Both the position numbers and the translations under genes were made by a program. Under the pieces are notes generated by a model that saw only the letters and a list, made by a program, of their open reading frames with translations, was not told where the DNA came from and made no database searches. Of a DNA stretch of 14,824 nucleotides, positions 13,835 to 14,824 are shown piece after piece. Every line of letters begins with the position of its first letter. Position 1 is the first letter of the stretch. The DNA comes from Anaerolineales bacterium (lineage in GTDB: Bacteria; Chloroflexota; Anaerolineae; Anaerolineales; Villigracilaceae), in the NCBI GenBank assembly GCA_016789485.1, contig JAEURE010000037.1, positions 1 to 14,824 on the forward strand. The letters are read 5' to 3'.

Positions 13835-14824
13835 ATGCCTAAAAAAATTGTGCTTATTGTCGTGGCGATGCTTGCTTTGATAAGCACAATATTTTTTTTA
13901 ATGCAGCGTCCTCAGCCGCAACAGACGGTTGTCATACCTCCTGTATTGAACCTTCCGTCAACACCTACATTCACTCCTGCACTTATCCCCGAAACGATTG
14001 AAATTGAAGGCAGCCCGCTGAAGGAATCGGTCATTGCTGCCGGTGATTACCTCGTCCGCCAGCAATTGGTGAACGGTGAACTTTCCTATCAAGTTGATTT
14101 TATGACGGGCGAGCGTTCCTACACGCCGTCATATCTTCGCTTAATGGCGGGGACGGGATCACTTTATACGGTATGCAGGGTTTCCAGCGACTTACGATAT
14201 TGCGAAGCAGGGGATCGCGCACTCGATCATTATCTTGAGATGCTGCTTGGTGACCCTGATAATTTCACAGGGACCTGTTTGTATGTGAATGGCGGCTGTC
14301 CGCTTGGCGGCGCGGCGTTGACAGTGGATGCCATCTATAAGCGCTGGCAGGCTACTGGCGATTTCATCCTTAAAAATCGTAATCTGCTGACAACCGCCAT
14401 GGATCTTGGTTATTTCATCGTTTCAATGCGCAAGCCGGATGGCAGTTTCTATCACTCGTTTGACCCGCACCTCAAAGGTGCAGTGGATGCGGATTATTTT
14501 GTCGCTGATTTTCCCGGTGAAAGTCTGTATGCGCTTTTGGAATTGCATGAGATGACAGGCAATGGATTCTGGCTCGAACAGGCGCATGAAGTAAATGACT
14601 TTATGATCACACAGCCTGTCACAGAGGATCATTGGCACAGCTACGCCTTTGCCATGTTTGCCCGGCTGGATAAGCTCAACAAAGCTGATAAAGAGTATGC
14701 CGTAAAAATTGCCGAAACGGTCATTGATGGACAGATTCGCTCCTTGAACAGGGTTAACACCAGTGTTTCTACTGCTTCAAAAATAGAAGCGCTTTCTGCT
14801 CTTGCACAGGCTCTTTACCTTTCA
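13835..14824 (+). CDS. Membrane-anchored alpha/alpha-toroid-like protein, 3' truncated
   Basis: The frame is open from ATG 13835 to the window edge, exactly 330 codons. Residues 4-23 form a signal anchor (KKIVLIVVAMLALISTIFFL). A Pro/Gln/Thr-rich linker (about 24-55) follows, placing the rest outside the membrane. From about 62 the sequence is paired helices with turns of the kind seen in (alpha/alpha)6 barrels: AAGDYLVRQQLVNGELSYQVDFMTGE, then LGYFIVSMRKPDGSFYHSFDP, then FPGESLYALLELHEMTG. Such folds occur in glycoside hydrolases, lyases and epimerases acting on polysaccharides. I cannot identify the catalytic residues or name the family. Four cysteines at 114, 123, 148 and 155 lie close together and might form disulfides. 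The start follows the HAD stop by 12 bases and has no strong ribosome-binding site. Confidence 0.7.
   Translation, partial: MPKKIVLIVVAMLALISTIFFLMQRPQPQQTVVIPPVLNLPSTPTFTPALIPETIEIEGSPLKESVIAAGDYLVRQQLVNGELSYQVDFMTGERSYTPSYLRLMAGTGSLYTVCRVSSDLRYCEAGDRALDHYLEMLLGDPDNFTGTCLYVNGGCPLGGAALTVDAIYKRWQATGDFILKNRNLLTTAMDLGYFIVSMRKPDGSFYHSFDPHLKGAVDADYFVADFPGESLYALLELHEMTGNGFWLEQAHEVNDFMITQPVTEDHWHSYAFAMFARLDKLNKADKEYAVKIAETVIDGQIRSLNRVNTSVSTASKIEALSALAQALYLS

Noticed and set aside
1..14824. CRISPR array, tRNA, rRNA, transposase or phage genes
   Set aside because: No regularly spaced repeats, cloverleaf or rRNA-like sequence, and no integrase or transposase frame was found on either strand.

Overview
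The window looks like a chromosomal segment from a bacterium of the phylum Chloroflexota, probably class Anaerolineae. The basis is a large polytopic DUF5671-type membrane protein (a family I associate with Chloroflexota), the overall gene style, and short GTCATTGCGAG-type inverted repeats between genes. This assignment is inference from protein style, not a database match. Base composition looks fairly even, with no abrupt change that would suggest a recently acquired island. Nothing resembles a phage, an insertion sequence, a CRISPR array, or a tRNA or rRNA gene.

Layout from left to right. (1) Positions 1-431, minus strand: the N-terminal 143 residues of an M3-family oligoendopeptidase F, cut by the window edge. 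(2) Positions 580-6791, plus strand: a small membrane-anchored protein, a 639-residue DUF5671-type protein built from repeated two-helix units, the replication clamp gene dnaN with a clear terminator, and a 791-residue protein with the ATP-grasp domain of PEP synthase/PPDK but without the rest of that enzyme. Two related inverted-repeat elements flank the DUF5671 gene. (3) Positions 6870-10082, minus strand: an operon-like run read right to left as GntR (YtrA-type) regulator, slipin, SdpI-family protein, DUF4177 protein and YhfC-family intramembrane protease. Its promoter region carries four phased ATTGTA repeats. (4) Positions 10312-11853, plus strand: pdxS and pdxT, encoding the two subunits of pyridoxal 5'-phosphate synthase. 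(5) Positions 11930-13822, plus strand: a tightly packed GNAT-like protein, a small conserved-looking protein and a HAD hydrolase. (6) From 13835 to the window end: a membrane-anchored, alpha-helical toroid-like protein, truncated by the edge.

The most notable non-coding feature is a pair of perfect ParB-binding parS palindromes (7924-7939 and 8646-8661), 722 bp apart and 3.6-4.4 kb from dnaN. This implies an origin-proximal position and a chromosome-segregation centre. Both sites lie inside the minus-strand membrane-protein operon, next to the ribosome-binding sites of the DUF4177 and SdpI genes. That operon combines an autoregulated GntR repressor, an SdpI-like immunity protein, a stomatin-like scaffold and a glutamic-type intramembrane protease. 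It is the best candidate here for an undescribed system, plausibly cell-envelope stress or peptide-toxin immunity, although that function is inferred.
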